64,000 nucleotides of DNA from contig URUI01000002.1 in assembly GCA_900551015.1 (NCBI GenBank), positions 1 to 64,000 of the forward strand. Direction: 5' to 3'. Both the position numbers and the translations under genes were made by a program. How positions within the stretch are numbered: the first letter of the stretch is position 1; every line of letters starts with the position of its first letter. Below the pieces are notes generated by a model. The model saw only the letters and a program-made list of their open reading frames with translations. It had not been told where the DNA came from and did not search any database. Shown in pieces: positions 37,397 to 45,989 of the stretch. This stretch comes from an uncultured Collinsella sp. GTDB taxonomy: Bacteria; Actinomycetota; Coriobacteriia; Coriobacteriales; Coriobacteriaceae.

Positions 37397-39574
37397 TTAG
37401 GGGAGGAGCTTCATGGCGGCGTCGTGGGCGGCGTGCTCGTAGGTGTCGTCGAGGGGTTTGAGCGGCAGCAGAGCGTTGGCCTGTGCGTCGCCGCGGCGCT
37501 CGAGGGCGTGCGCGATCAGCCAGTCGGCGAGTTCGGGATTCTTGGGTAGCGCTGGTCCGTGCAGGTACGTGCCGATGACGCCCTTGTAGATCAGACCCTC
37601 AAAGCCATCGTCGCCGTTGTTGCCGGTGCCTGTGACGACGGACGTTCCGAGCGGCGTGGCATCGGCGTCCAAAAGCGTGCGGCCGCCGTGGTTCTCGAAT
37701 CCCACAAAGGGCTCGGGTGCCAGGTCGGTCTTGACGGCGACGTTGCCGATCAGGCGGTCGGAGCCGCGCACGGTCTCGGCGGCAATGACGCCTAGGCCAT
37801 CGATGCGATTCTCGCCCATATAGTACGAACGGCCGAGCAGCTGATAGCTGCCGCAGATAGCGAGCAGTGAGCCGCCGTCCTCAACATAGGCCGCGACCTT
37901 GTCTTTTTGAGCGAGCAGCTCGTGTGCCACGGCCAACTGGTCGCGGTCGGAGCCACCGCCCATCATGACGATATCGGCGTCGGTGAGATCGAGCGTCTCG
38001 CCCATGCGGACCTCGTCCACGCGCACGGGAATGCCACGCCAGGTGCAGCGGCGCTCGAGGGCGATGACGTTGCCGCCGTCGCCATAGAGGTTGAGGGCAT
38101 CGGGATACAGGTAGACGATGCGCAGCGGGCGCGAGAGCTCGACCGGCACAATATCGGTGGGGACAGCGCTACCATCGGCGCGCGTTACGGCGTGGGAGGC
38201 AACCGAGCTCGCATCGGTGCCCTTAAGCCCGTCGAGCTCCTTGACCAGCGGCGGGAAGGCCGTGTAGTTGGCGACGGCATAGAAAGTGTCGCCAGCCTCC
38301 TCGTCTGCCACGGCGCCGATCGCCTGCTCGATATTCGAGATGATAGCGGCGTCGATGCCGGCATACTTGAGGCGTACCTGCATATCGTGCGCGCGCGTGC
38401 CACCGGCAAAGGCGACAAGCCCTGGGGTATCGGCGATGCGCTCGAAATCGACGTCGTAGATCCACGAGACATCGTGACCGTCGGCGTCGTTGTCGTTCAG
38501 GAAGAAGGCGCAGAGCCTGCCGCCTGCCGTTTTAATGGACTGAATCTGGCGATCGAAGCCCACGGGATTTTTGGCCAGGTTTGCCTCGACGGTACGGCCG
38601 GCGATCTCCCAGCGGCCCATGCGTCCGCCGGCGGGGACGTAGGCATCGAGCGTTGGCTGCAGATGTGCCGCGTCCACGCCCAGCTCGCGCGCCGCAAAGA
38701 AGGCGGCGGCAACGTTGTAGACCATGTACAGGCCGTTGTAGCGCGTGACGATGTGCGTTGCAGGTGCGTCGGTATCGGGTCCAAAGTTCAGGTCAAAGTC
38801 GTAGCCACTGCAGGTGAGCTCAACGCCTGTCACGCGACGGACCAGCGCGGGACGACCCCAACCGCACGAAGGACAATGATAGGCGCCGAGCTGGCCGTAC
38901 TGCACATAGTCGTACTCCAGCGGCGCGTTGCACTGTGAGCAAAAACGCGAGTCGCTAATGCGATCGGACTCGGTGCCCGTGGCACCGTCGATGCCAAAGG
39001 CGATGCTCGTGTTGGGGACGCGTGCGGCGATCGAGGCGCACAGCGGATCGTCGGCGTTGTAGATGAGCGTCGTTGCCGGCGAAAGCTCCAGCGCGTGGGC
39101 GATGACGTCCTGGGTGTGGTCGATCTCGCCGTAGCGGTCCAGCTGGTCGCGGAACAGGTTGAGCAGCACAAAGTAGGTCGGCTTGAGCTTGGGCAGGACG
39201 CGCACCGTGTAGAGCTCGTCGCACTCAAAGATGCCTACGCGCTTGCTGCTGGCTGTTCGCTTAAGGTTGCCGCGCGCCTCGAGCAACGCGCCCACCACGC
39301 CCGGCTCCATGTTGTTGCCGGCGCGGTTGCATACCACGGTGGCGCCGCTGGCGGCAACGGCATCGGCGATGAGGTTGGAGGTGGTGGTCTTGCCGTTGGT
39401 GCCGGTGATCACCACGCTGCGGTCGACCAGGCTCGCGAGGTCGCTTAGCAGCTCGGGGTTGATCTTCATGGCGATGCGGCCGGGAAGTACGCCGCCCTGG
39501 CGTTTGAGGACAGAGCGCAGCCCCCAGCGGGCGATATCGCTCGAGGTGCAGGCGAGAGATGAGCGGAAGTTCAT
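37397..39574 (-). CDS. Fused MurT-GatD lipid II isoglutaminyl synthase
   Basis: A 725-residue fusion of the two subunits that amidate the D-Glu of lipid II. Residues 1-~455 are MurT: Mur-ligase ATP loop GTNGKTTT at 58-65, a four-cysteine zinc ribbon (C212, C215, C234, C237) and the C-terminal DUF1727 part. After a ~28-residue linker, residues ~484-725 are GatD, a cobyric-acid-type glutaminase: LYPDALNLYGDGGN, and the nucleophile C574 in LLAICGSYQLLG. In Staphylococcus and Streptococcus these are two genes. A continuous frame with intact motifs argues for a working single-chain enzyme. The start follows AGGAACG. Confidence 0.93.
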   Translation of the reverse strand: MNFRSSLACTSSDIARWGLRSVLKRQGGVLPGRIAMKINPELLSDLASLVDRSVVITGTNGKTTTSNLIADAVAASGATVVCNRAGNNMEPGVVGALLEARGNLKRTASSKRVGIFECDELYTVRVLPKLKPTYFVLLNLFRDQLDRYGEIDHTQDVIAHALELSPATTLIYNADDPLCASIAARVPNTSIAFGIDGATGTESDRISDSRFCSQCNAPLEYDYVQYGQLGAYHCPSCGWGRPALVRRVTGVELTCSGYDFDLNFGPDTDAPATHIVTRYNGLYMVYNVAAAFFAARELGVDAAHLQPTLDAYVPAGGRMGRWEIAGRTVEANLAKNPVGFDRQIQSIKTAGGRLCAFFLNDNDADGHDVSWIYDVDFERIADTPGLVAFAGGTRAHDMQVRLKYAGIDAAIISNIEQAIGAVADEEAGDTFYAVANYTAFPPLVKELDGLKGTDASSVASHAVTRADGSAVPTDIVPVELSRPLRIVYLYPDALNLYGDGGNVIALERRCTWRGIPVRVDEVRMGETLDLTDADIVMMGGGSDRDQLAVAHELLAQKDKVAAYVEDGGSLLAICGSYQLLGRSYYMGENRIDGLGVIAAETVRGSDRLIGNVAVKTDLAPEPFVGFENHGGRTLLDADATPLGTSVVTGTGNNGDDGFEGLIYKGVIGTYLHGPALPKNPELADWLIAHALERRGDAQANALLPLKPLDDTYEHAAHDAAMKLLP

Positions 39575-39619
39575 GAAGTCGTTCCTAACGTAAATGACAT
39601 GGTCGTGGCGATTGTGCCG

Positions 39620-40663
39620 TTAAAAGCCGTAACGGCGCGCAAATTCCTGGGCAAGCTGCGATACGTCTTCGCAAGCGTTGGCCCAGGGGGCAAAGTCGGG
39701 AGTATCCGAGATAATGCCGTCGGCTTCCCAAACTGCCTGATGCGAAAGGTCCCAGGGGTCGTGCGGTTCGGGCCGGCAGGGAAGGTACGGCGTCTGATAC
39801 ATGGGGTTCAGCAAAAAGAACGCGCCGCCCTCGCAGCGGTTGGCAAACTCGCGCAGCGCGCGTGTCGCCGGGCGTATCTTGTTTGTTTTGAACAGCAGGA
39901 TCGTGCGGGCGAGTAGGTACCAGGGGGAATCCTCGAGGACATCGGCCCCCATCTGTTCCTCGAGCTGGTGGGCCAGGGCAAAAAAGCCGTCCTCGTCTTC
40001 CAGGCGAGCGAGGGCGAGCAGCACGGTGCCTGCAGCTCGGGTGGGATAGCCTTCTGCCTTAAGAACGCGGCGAGAATAGTTGGCGGCAGCACGGTAACGA
40101 GCGCTCGCCATGCACAGCTGCGAGATGGCCTCGAGTGTGTGGAGCCACCCGATTAAAGCCGGCTCGCTTACGGTGAGGTCGGCAGCTGTCACGCCGTCTG
40201 CCAGCACTCTGTTGGCCCAGTAGTGCGGGGCATCCATGTCAAACCCGGGCACGCTTTGCTGCAGGTAGTCGGCCGTGGTGGCCTCGAGCTTCATCAGGTC
40301 GCCCAGGCAGGCGTCGACGGGCGTGTCCGCCAAAATGATGGCGAGCAGCTGGGCATCGAGGACATGCGCATCGATGCGGACGATCTTGAGCAGCTCATCG
40401 CGCATGTCATCGAACAGGCGGTTGCGCGTCTGCTCAAACTCCTCGTCGCTTCCCATGTCCTCGATGCGATGAAGCTCGTCGAGCAGGTGGCGGTGAACGC
40501 CGGCATAGGACAGCAGCGCCTGGGCGTGCTCGGTCTGCGCATACTTGTGAGGGTTGACGCTCACGTCGTTATGGACAAGCTCGCGTGCTGCATCGGTGAG
40601 TTCGGGGTGCGACGCAACATAGGCGCGCTCCAGGTAGGCGGGGATGTAGACGCTCGGATCCAT
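39620..40663 (-). CDS. Hypothetical helical-repeat (TPR-like) protein
   Basis: A 347-residue cytoplasmic protein of unknown function. The sequence is helical throughout; ARYRAAANYSRRVLKAEGYP and a following TRAAGTVLLALARLEDEDGF read like TPR-type repeats. No signal, membrane segment or catalytic motif is seen. Its ATG overlaps the upstream gene's stop by one base (TAATG), with the ribosome site inside that gene, so the two are translated together and probably function together. It resembles the upstream protein in the same repeat style. Confidence 0.75.
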   Translation of the reverse strand: MDPSVYIPAYLERAYVASHPELTDAARELVHNDVSVNPHKYAQTEHAQALLSYAGVHRHLLDELHRIEDMGSDEEFEQTRNRLFDDMRDELLKIVRIDAHVLDAQLLAIILADTPVDACLGDLMKLEATTADYLQQSVPGFDMDAPHYWANRVLADGVTAADLTVSEPALIGWLHTLEAISQLCMASARYRAAANYSRRVLKAEGYPTRAAGTVLLALARLEDEDGFFALAHQLEEQMGADVLEDSPWYLLARTILLFKTNKIRPATRALREFANRCEGGAFFLLNPMYQTPYLPCRPEPHDPWDLSHQAVWEADGIISDTPDFAPWANACEDVSQLAQEFARRYGF

Positions 40664-41739
40664 TAGAGGTCTCCTCCCTTAAACGGCAAGCCCTGCTCGG
40701 CCGCCCGCAGGATTCGTTCGTCGATCTGGGAACGCACGATATCGCTGGTGGCGACCCAGGCGGCAAAGCTGCCGTTGTCGGGGGCGCCCAGGCCCTCTTG
40801 CAGCACCGGCGTCGCCTCGGACAGCGCAAGGACAAGCTCGTCGGTGGAGCCCACACCCACGTTGACGCGGGCATAGACGCCATCGGGAAACTCGGTTTGG
40901 AAGTAGAGTGCCTCGGCTGCGTGCGGGCACGAGCGTGCAAGGATGCGCAGGTAGTGCTCGGCACCCTCGTAGTCCAGCTCGCGCCAGGCAGCGCTCATCA
41001 GCGCGATGAGCGTCCACGGGTCCAAGTCACGCTCCGCATCCTTGGGACGACGGCGTAGCGGCGTGTTGGCGAGATAGGGTACGGAGTGGGCAGAGCGAAA
41101 GCGCTTGAGCTCCTCGGCGGGGTATTCGAGCTTTGCCATGGCGAGCATCGCGGTGTGGCGGACGCCAGCCGGATCGTTGGGGGCAAAGTCGAGGCTGCAG
41201 TTTGCAGCTTCGAGCGACATGCGATAGCGGCCGCTAATGAGGGCGCGTGACGCAAGGGCGGCAAGCCAGCGCAGGTAGGGACGGCGCATAAGGTCGCCTG
41301 CGGCCTCGCGCTCGTAGGGGTCCTGCGCCGAGGCGATCTTGAGTGCCAGGTCGTGCTCGACTTCATCGCGCTTGGATACCAAGTACTGTACGTACTCCTC
41401 GTTGGAGTTGGCGGTGAGGGCGCACAGCATGCGCTGGGCATCCCAGTTGCTCGGATCGAGCGCGGCTGCCTCGCGGAGCATGTTCTCGGCTGCGGCCTCT
41501 TCTTGCTCTGCCTGGGTATCGTCAGGGATAAAGGGAATGCGGTAGTCGACAGCCTCGACCACCTTGGCAATGAGGTGACCAGCACGGTCGCGGTCGTGCA
41601 CGATGAGTGGTGCAGGGTTACGGGTGAATTGTTCCATCAGGCGCTCTACGGCGGCACCGTCGGTGAGTGGGATATTGTCGCGGCGCAAGGCCTCAAGAAC
41701 GAGGCGATGGCAATCCTCTTGAATGGGATCGAATGCCAT
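40663..41739 (-). CDS. Hypothetical helical-repeat (TPR-like) protein
   Basis: A 358-residue protein with no named family. The N-terminal ~70 residues are acidic; from ~100 to 300 alternating helices such as NMLREAAALDPSNWDAQRML and LISGRYRMSLEAANCSLDFA look like TPR repeats, which bind other proteins. The ATG at 41739 follows AAGGAGG. It is the first gene of a two-gene unit with 39620-40663, directly upstream of the MurT-GatD gene, so it could share that transcript; the spacing to MurT-GatD is 45 bases. Confidence 0.75.
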   Translation of the reverse strand: MAFDPIQEDCHRLVLEALRRDNIPLTDGAAVERLMEQFTRNPAPLIVHDRDRAGHLIAKVVEAVDYRIPFIPDDTQAEQEEAAAENMLREAAALDPSNWDAQRMLCALTANSNEEYVQYLVSKRDEVEHDLALKIASAQDPYEREAAGDLMRRPYLRWLAALASRALISGRYRMSLEAANCSLDFAPNDPAGVRHTAMLAMAKLEYPAEELKRFRSAHSVPYLANTPLRRRPKDAERDLDPWTLIALMSAAWRELDYEGAEHYLRILARSCPHAAEALYFQTEFPDGVYARVNVGVGSTDELVLALSEATPVLQEGLGAPDNGSFAAWVATSDIVRSQIDERILRAAEQGLPFKGGDL

Positions 41740-42247
41740 GGGGCCTCCTTTGCTGCGGTTAGGGTTCAAATGTCTCTATATAAAGTTCTAGTTTACCCGC
41801 ATGTGGCACACCGGGGGTGCCGCACTTGGACTTGCACCTTTGCACCACGAAGACGGATGTCGCACAAATGTCGGCACCTTGGACGACCGAGTGGTATCAC
41901 GGTGCCGCAAACGGTCGATTTTTGGCGGCGAACGGGGCGCATTTTGGAGGGGCGCAGTCCTACCCGGGATATGTGGTCAACCTTGATAAAACGTTTGCCC
42001 AGCTTGGGAGTATGAATGCCCCACAAGAGTCTTCAGGGATAGAAAAAACGTTTCATCATTGTCGGCTTTAGGTGAATAACTGACCAACCAGAACGGTAAA
42101 ATAGTGTTTGTCTGAGCGTTGAGACGTTTAGATGTTTAGACATCGCGCATTGTCATCGCCGGCAACGCGCAAAACGGTCCTAACGGAGCCAATCGGGTGC
42201 TCCGTTATATACGCAAGTCTAAGAGGGGCTTGTTTAGGAGGCACAGC
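41740..42247 (+). promoter_or_regulatory. Intergenic region upstream of the alcohol dehydrogenase
   Basis: 508 bases without a supported gene. It has two AAAACGTTT boxes (~41987 and ~42046), a probable -10 TAAAAT near 42103, and an attenuator-like hairpin ACGGAGC/GCTCCGT (42183-42207) with a T/A-rich tail 40 bases before the ATG. The boxes resemble operator half-sites but cannot be assigned to a named regulator. Confidence 0.4.
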
Positions 42248-43471
42248 ATGGGACGTTTTACCAATCCTCGCGATCTGTACTTTGGTGAGGGCGCTCGCCA
42301 CGAGGTGAAGAACCTCAAGGGCAAGAAGGCCATCATCGTTTCTGGCGGCAGCTCTATGCGCCGCGGCGGGTTCCTGCAGGACGTTGAGGCCGACCTTAAG
42401 GGAGGCGGCTTCGAGGTCAAGCTGTTCGAGGGCGTCGAGTCCGACCCGTCCATCGAGACGGTCATGAAGGGCGCCGAGGCCATGCGCGAGTTCGAGCCCG
42501 ACTGGATTATCGCCATCGGCGGCGGCTCGCCCATCGATGCCGCTAAGGCCATGTGGGTCTTCTACGAGTATCCCGAGGAGTCCTTCGATAACATCATCCA
42601 GCCGTTCAGCTTCCCTGAGCTGCGTCAGAAGGCTCACTTCTGCGCCATCTCCTCTACCTCCGGTACCGCTACCGAGGTCACTGCCTTCTCCGTCATTACC
42701 GACTACGCCAAGGGCATCAAGTACCCGCTGGCCGACTTCAACATCACCCCTGATGTCGCCATCGTCGACCCCGAGCTCACCTACACCATGCCCGCCAAGC
42801 TGTGCGCTCATACCGGCATGGACGCTCTGACCCACTGCATGGAGGCCTACGTTTCCACCTGCGCTTCCATGTTCACCGACGCCAACGCTCTGCACGGCAT
42901 CCGCGAGATCGTCGAGTGGCTGCCCAAGTCCTATGCCGGCGACCATGAGGCCCGTCAGCACATGCACGAGGCTCAGTGCATCGCCGGTATCGCCTTCTCC
43001 TCGGGCCTGCTCGGCATCGTTCACTCCATGGCTCACAAGACCGGTGCAGCCTTCGAGAACGGCCACATCATCCACGGTGCTGCTAACGCCATGTACCTGG
43101 GCAAGGTCATCCAGTGGAACTCCAAGGACCCGCGCGCTGCCGAGCGTTACGCTTACGTGGCCAAGGAGATCCTGCACCTTCCCGGCGAGACCAACGAGGA
43201 GCTCATTGCCGCGCTCGTCCAGAAGATTCGCGACCTCAACGACCAGCTCAACATTCCGCAGTCCATCAAGGATTACGCGAATGGTGGCGTGAAGGTCGAC
43301 GCCGAGAACCCGCAGATGGTTTCCGAGGAGGAGTTCCTCGCGAAGCTCCCCGAGATCGCCGCGAACGCCGAGCAGGACGCCTGCACGCCCGAGAACCCGC
43401 GTGAGACCAAGGCTGCCGACTTCGAGAAGATCCTCAAGGCCTGCTACTACGACACCGACATCGATTTCTAA
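42248..43471 (+). CDS. Iron-containing alcohol dehydrogenase
   Basis: A 407-residue group III (Fe-dependent) alcohol dehydrogenase. NAD loop GGGSPIDAAKAMW; metal ligands Asp/His in the GMDALTHCMEAY region and HSMAHKTGAAF, HG. Butanol dehydrogenase-type enzymes of this size reduce aldehydes to alcohols in fermentation. The ATG follows AGGAGG. It is monocistronic with a hairpin in its long leader and a strong terminator. The high frequency of preferred codons suggests strong expression. Confidence 0.92.
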   Translation: MGRFTNPRDLYFGEGARHEVKNLKGKKAIIVSGGSSMRRGGFLQDVEADLKGGGFEVKLFEGVESDPSIETVMKGAEAMREFEPDWIIAIGGGSPIDAAKAMWVFYEYPEESFDNIIQPFSFPELRQKAHFCAISSTSGTATEVTAFSVITDYAKGIKYPLADFNITPDVAIVDPELTYTMPAKLCAHTGMDALTHCMEAYVSTCASMFTDANALHGIREIVEWLPKSYAGDHEARQHMHEAQCIAGIAFSSGLLGIVHSMAHKTGAAFENGHIIHGAANAMYLGKVIQWNSKDPRAAERYAYVAKEILHLPGETNEELIAALVQKIRDLNDQLNIPQSIKDYANGGVKVDAENPQMVSEEEFLAKLPEIAANAEQDACTPENPRETKAADFEKILKACYYDTDIDF

Positions 43472-43493
43472 TCGACTCTTGTTATCGTAACGA

Positions 43494-43533
43494 GGGGCTC
43501 CGCACGCATCCGTACGGAGCCCCTTTCTTTTTT
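43494..43533 (+). terminator. Alcohol dehydrogenase terminator
   Basis: A 9-bp stem GGGGCTCCG/CGGAGCCCC followed by TTTCTTTTTT. Confidence 0.92.
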
Positions 43534-43556
43534 AATTATTAGAGAATGGGATAGTT

Positions 43557-44657
43557 ATGGCTGCAATTTTCAATAGCCCCAGCAAGTACATCCAGGGCCC
43601 GGACGAGCTGGCCAAGCTCGGCTCCTATGTCGAGCCGCTCGGCGCTAAGGTCCTCGTCATCGTGACGCCTTCGGGCAAGAAGCGCGTTGGTGCCAAGATC
43701 GAGGGCGGTTTTGCCGAGGCTAAGGCCGAGCTGCTGTTTGAGGACTTTAACGGCGAGTGCTCCAAGGGCGAGGTCGATCGCCTGGTTGCGCTCGCTCGCG
43801 ACAACGGTTGCGACATCATCGTCGGCGTCGGTGGCGGCAAGATCCTCGACACCGCGAAGGCCGTTGCCTACTACCTGGAGTCCCCGGTTATCATTTGCCC
43901 CACCATTGCTTCGACCGATGCTCCGTGTTCCGCTCTTTCGGTGCTCTACACCGACGACGGCCAGTTTGATAAATACCTCTTCCTTAAGGCAAACCCCAAC
44001 ATTGTCCTTATGGATACGACGGTTATCGCGGCGAGCCCGGTGCGCCTGGCGGTTTCCGGTATGGGCGATGCGCTCGCAACCTACTTTGAGGCCCAGGCGA
44101 CGCATGATGCCGACGGCGGCACCTGCGCCGGCGGCAAGGGCGGTATGGCTGGCCTGGCGCTCGCCAAGCTCTGCTATGAGACGCTCATGGCCGATGGCGT
44201 CAAGGCCAAGGTCGCGCTGGAGAAGGGTGCGCTCACGCCTGCCGTCGAGCACATCATCGAGGCCAATACGCTGCTTTCGGGCATTGGCTTTGAGAGCTCG
44301 GGCCTTGCTGCTGCTCATGCCATCCACAATGGCCTGACGATGCTGCCCGAGTGCCACGGCATGTATCACGGCGAGAAGGTCGCCTTTGGTACCATCGTCC
44401 AGCTGGTACTCGAGGATGCTCCGACTGAGAAGCTCGAGGAAGTCTTGGGCTTCTGCATTGAGTTGGGCCTGCCGGTCACGATGAAGGAACTTGGCGTTAC
44501 CGAGCTTACACGCGAGCAGGCCATGATTGTTGCCGAGGCCGCCTGCGCGCCCGATGACACCATGTGCAACATGCCGTTTGAGGTGACACCCGAGATGGTC
44601 GCCAACGCCATCCTGGGTGCCGACGCGCTGGGTCATTATTACCTCATGGATGAGTAA
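43557..44657 (+). CDS. gldA: Glycerol dehydrogenase
   Basis: A 366-residue GldA that oxidises glycerol to dihydroxyacetone with NAD. It has GVGGGKILDTAKA (NAD), and the zinc ligands in GMGDALATYFEA (Asp), AAAHAIHNGL (His) and MYHGEKVAFG (His). Length is normal. A paralogue follows at 44771. Dihydroxyacetone would then need a kinase not in this window. A double hairpin separates the two genes. Confidence 0.94.
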   Translation: MAAIFNSPSKYIQGPDELAKLGSYVEPLGAKVLVIVTPSGKKRVGAKIEGGFAEAKAELLFEDFNGECSKGEVDRLVALARDNGCDIIVGVGGGKILDTAKAVAYYLESPVIICPTIASTDAPCSALSVLYTDDGQFDKYLFLKANPNIVLMDTTVIAASPVRLAVSGMGDALATYFEAQATHDADGGTCAGGKGGMAGLALAKLCYETLMADGVKAKVALEKGALTPAVEHIIEANTLLSGIGFESSGLAAAHAIHNGLTMLPECHGMYHGEKVAFGTIVQLVLEDAPTEKLEEVLGFCIELGLPVTMKELGVTELTREQAMIVAEAACAPDDTMCNMPFEVTPEMVANAILGADALGHYYLMDE

Positions 44658-44670
44658 ATCAAGCTAAGGA

Positions 44671-44739
44671 AGGGGCAAAGCCGGCAGATGGCTTTGCCCC
44701 TTTTTGCTATGGTGCAAAGGGGTCAGGTTACTTTGCACC
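44671..44739 (+). terminator. Two terminator hairpins after gldA
   Basis: First (44671-44705): GGGGCAAAGCC/GGCTTTGCCCC with a TTTTT tail. Second (44711-44739): GGTGCAAAG/CTTTGCACC without a T-run. The second is only 30 bases before the paralogue's start and may be its leader structure. Confidence 0.85.
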
Positions 44740-44770
44740 AATCGTTATTTGATGAAGGGCGGATTCTCGT

Positions 44771-45838
44771 ATGGCGCTTCCTATGGTTTATGGCGGTCCC
44801 GGCCGGTATGTTCAGGGGTCGGGCGAACTTTCGCGTCAGGGCAGGTATTTGTCATGGTTGGGCTGCGCTGCCTATGTCTTGTTTGACCAGGGCACCGAGG
44901 ATCGGCTGTGCAGACAGATCGTCGATGGATTTCTGGATGAAGATCTAAGCGAGCCGTTCTTTAAGATTTATGACGGTCCGTGTACGGAAGAGGCCGTTGT
45001 CGAAATGGCTAAGGAAGCCCAAGCCGAGTATTGCGACATGGTGGTGGGTATTGGCGGTGGCAAGATGCTCGATATCGCCAAGGCCGTTGCGTTTTATGCC
45101 GAGTTGCCGTTGTGCGTATGCCCCACGGCGGCTTCGATGGACGGTCCGTGCAGTGCGATTTCGGTGCTGTATCACGAGGACGGGTCGTTCGACCGCTACC
45201 TGATGCTCGAGAAGAATCCAGACCTGGTCGTGGTCGATACCAACGTGGTCGCGGCGGCCCCACTGCGTATGACGGTCGCTGGCATGGGCGACGCGCTGGC
45301 AACGTACTTCGAGGCGCGTTCGTGCGCCGCGGCGCACGGCACCAACGAGCACGGTGGCGCGCCGGGGCACTTGGCTCTGGTCGCGGCACGTGCCTGCTAT
45401 GACACACTCATGGAGTGCGGCGTCGCTGCCAAGCGCGACCTCAAAAAGGGCCGTACATCGCCGGCGGTTGAGCGTCTGATCGAGTGCAATATTCTGCTCT
45501 CGGGCGTCGGCTTTGAGAGCGGTGGTTTGGCGTTGGCGCATGCCATCGCCAACGGTCTGACGATCCTGCCCGAGTGCAAGGCCATGCATGGCGAGGCCGT
45601 GGCATTTGGCCTGGTGGTGCAGCTGCGCCTGGAGCGTGCGCCCGAGCTTGATCAGGTGCTCGAGTTTTGCCAGCGCGTCGGTCTGCCGACCACGCTCGAG
45701 GAGCTGGGCCTTAGCGAGATTTCCGATGCCGATCTGCAGGGTGTTGCAAATGCGGTCTTTAGAAACGAGCGTAATATGGCCAACGAGCAGGCCAAGGTGA
45801 CCAAACAAAAGCTTGTGCAGCTCATGTGCGAGGCATAG
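44771..45838 (+). CDS. Glycerol dehydrogenase-like paralogue
   Basis: A 355-residue GldA homologue. The zinc ligands persist (GMGDALATYFEA, LALAHAIANGL, MHGEAVAFG) and the NAD loop is GIGGGKMLDIAKA. The N-terminal ~55 residues differ and the gene is shorter than gldA. It looks like an old tandem duplicate that may have shifted to another polyol or hydroxy-ketone. The start ATG at 44771 has no strong ribosome site; initiation may depend on the second hairpin upstream. Confidence 0.88.
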   Translation: MALPMVYGGPGRYVQGSGELSRQGRYLSWLGCAAYVLFDQGTEDRLCRQIVDGFLDEDLSEPFFKIYDGPCTEEAVVEMAKEAQAEYCDMVVGIGGGKMLDIAKAVAFYAELPLCVCPTAASMDGPCSAISVLYHEDGSFDRYLMLEKNPDLVVVDTNVVAAAPLRMTVAGMGDALATYFEARSCAAAHGTNEHGGAPGHLALVAARACYDTLMECGVAAKRDLKKGRTSPAVERLIECNILLSGVGFESGGLALAHAIANGLTILPECKAMHGEAVAFGLVVQLRLERAPELDQVLEFCQRVGLPTTLEELGLSEISDADLQGVANAVFRNERNMANEQAKVTKQKLVQLMCEA

Positions 45839-45989
45839 TTTGGCTCTTGACTGACCCTGTGCAATCGAGGCGGCGATAGGCCATGGGCTATTTGCCGCAA
45901 AGATGCTCCGCATGTAATTTGCCCGAGGCGTGGGCCGATAGCGTATCATTATCTCTTGCTTGTTTGCACTGCTCAGGGAGGGGCCGCGC

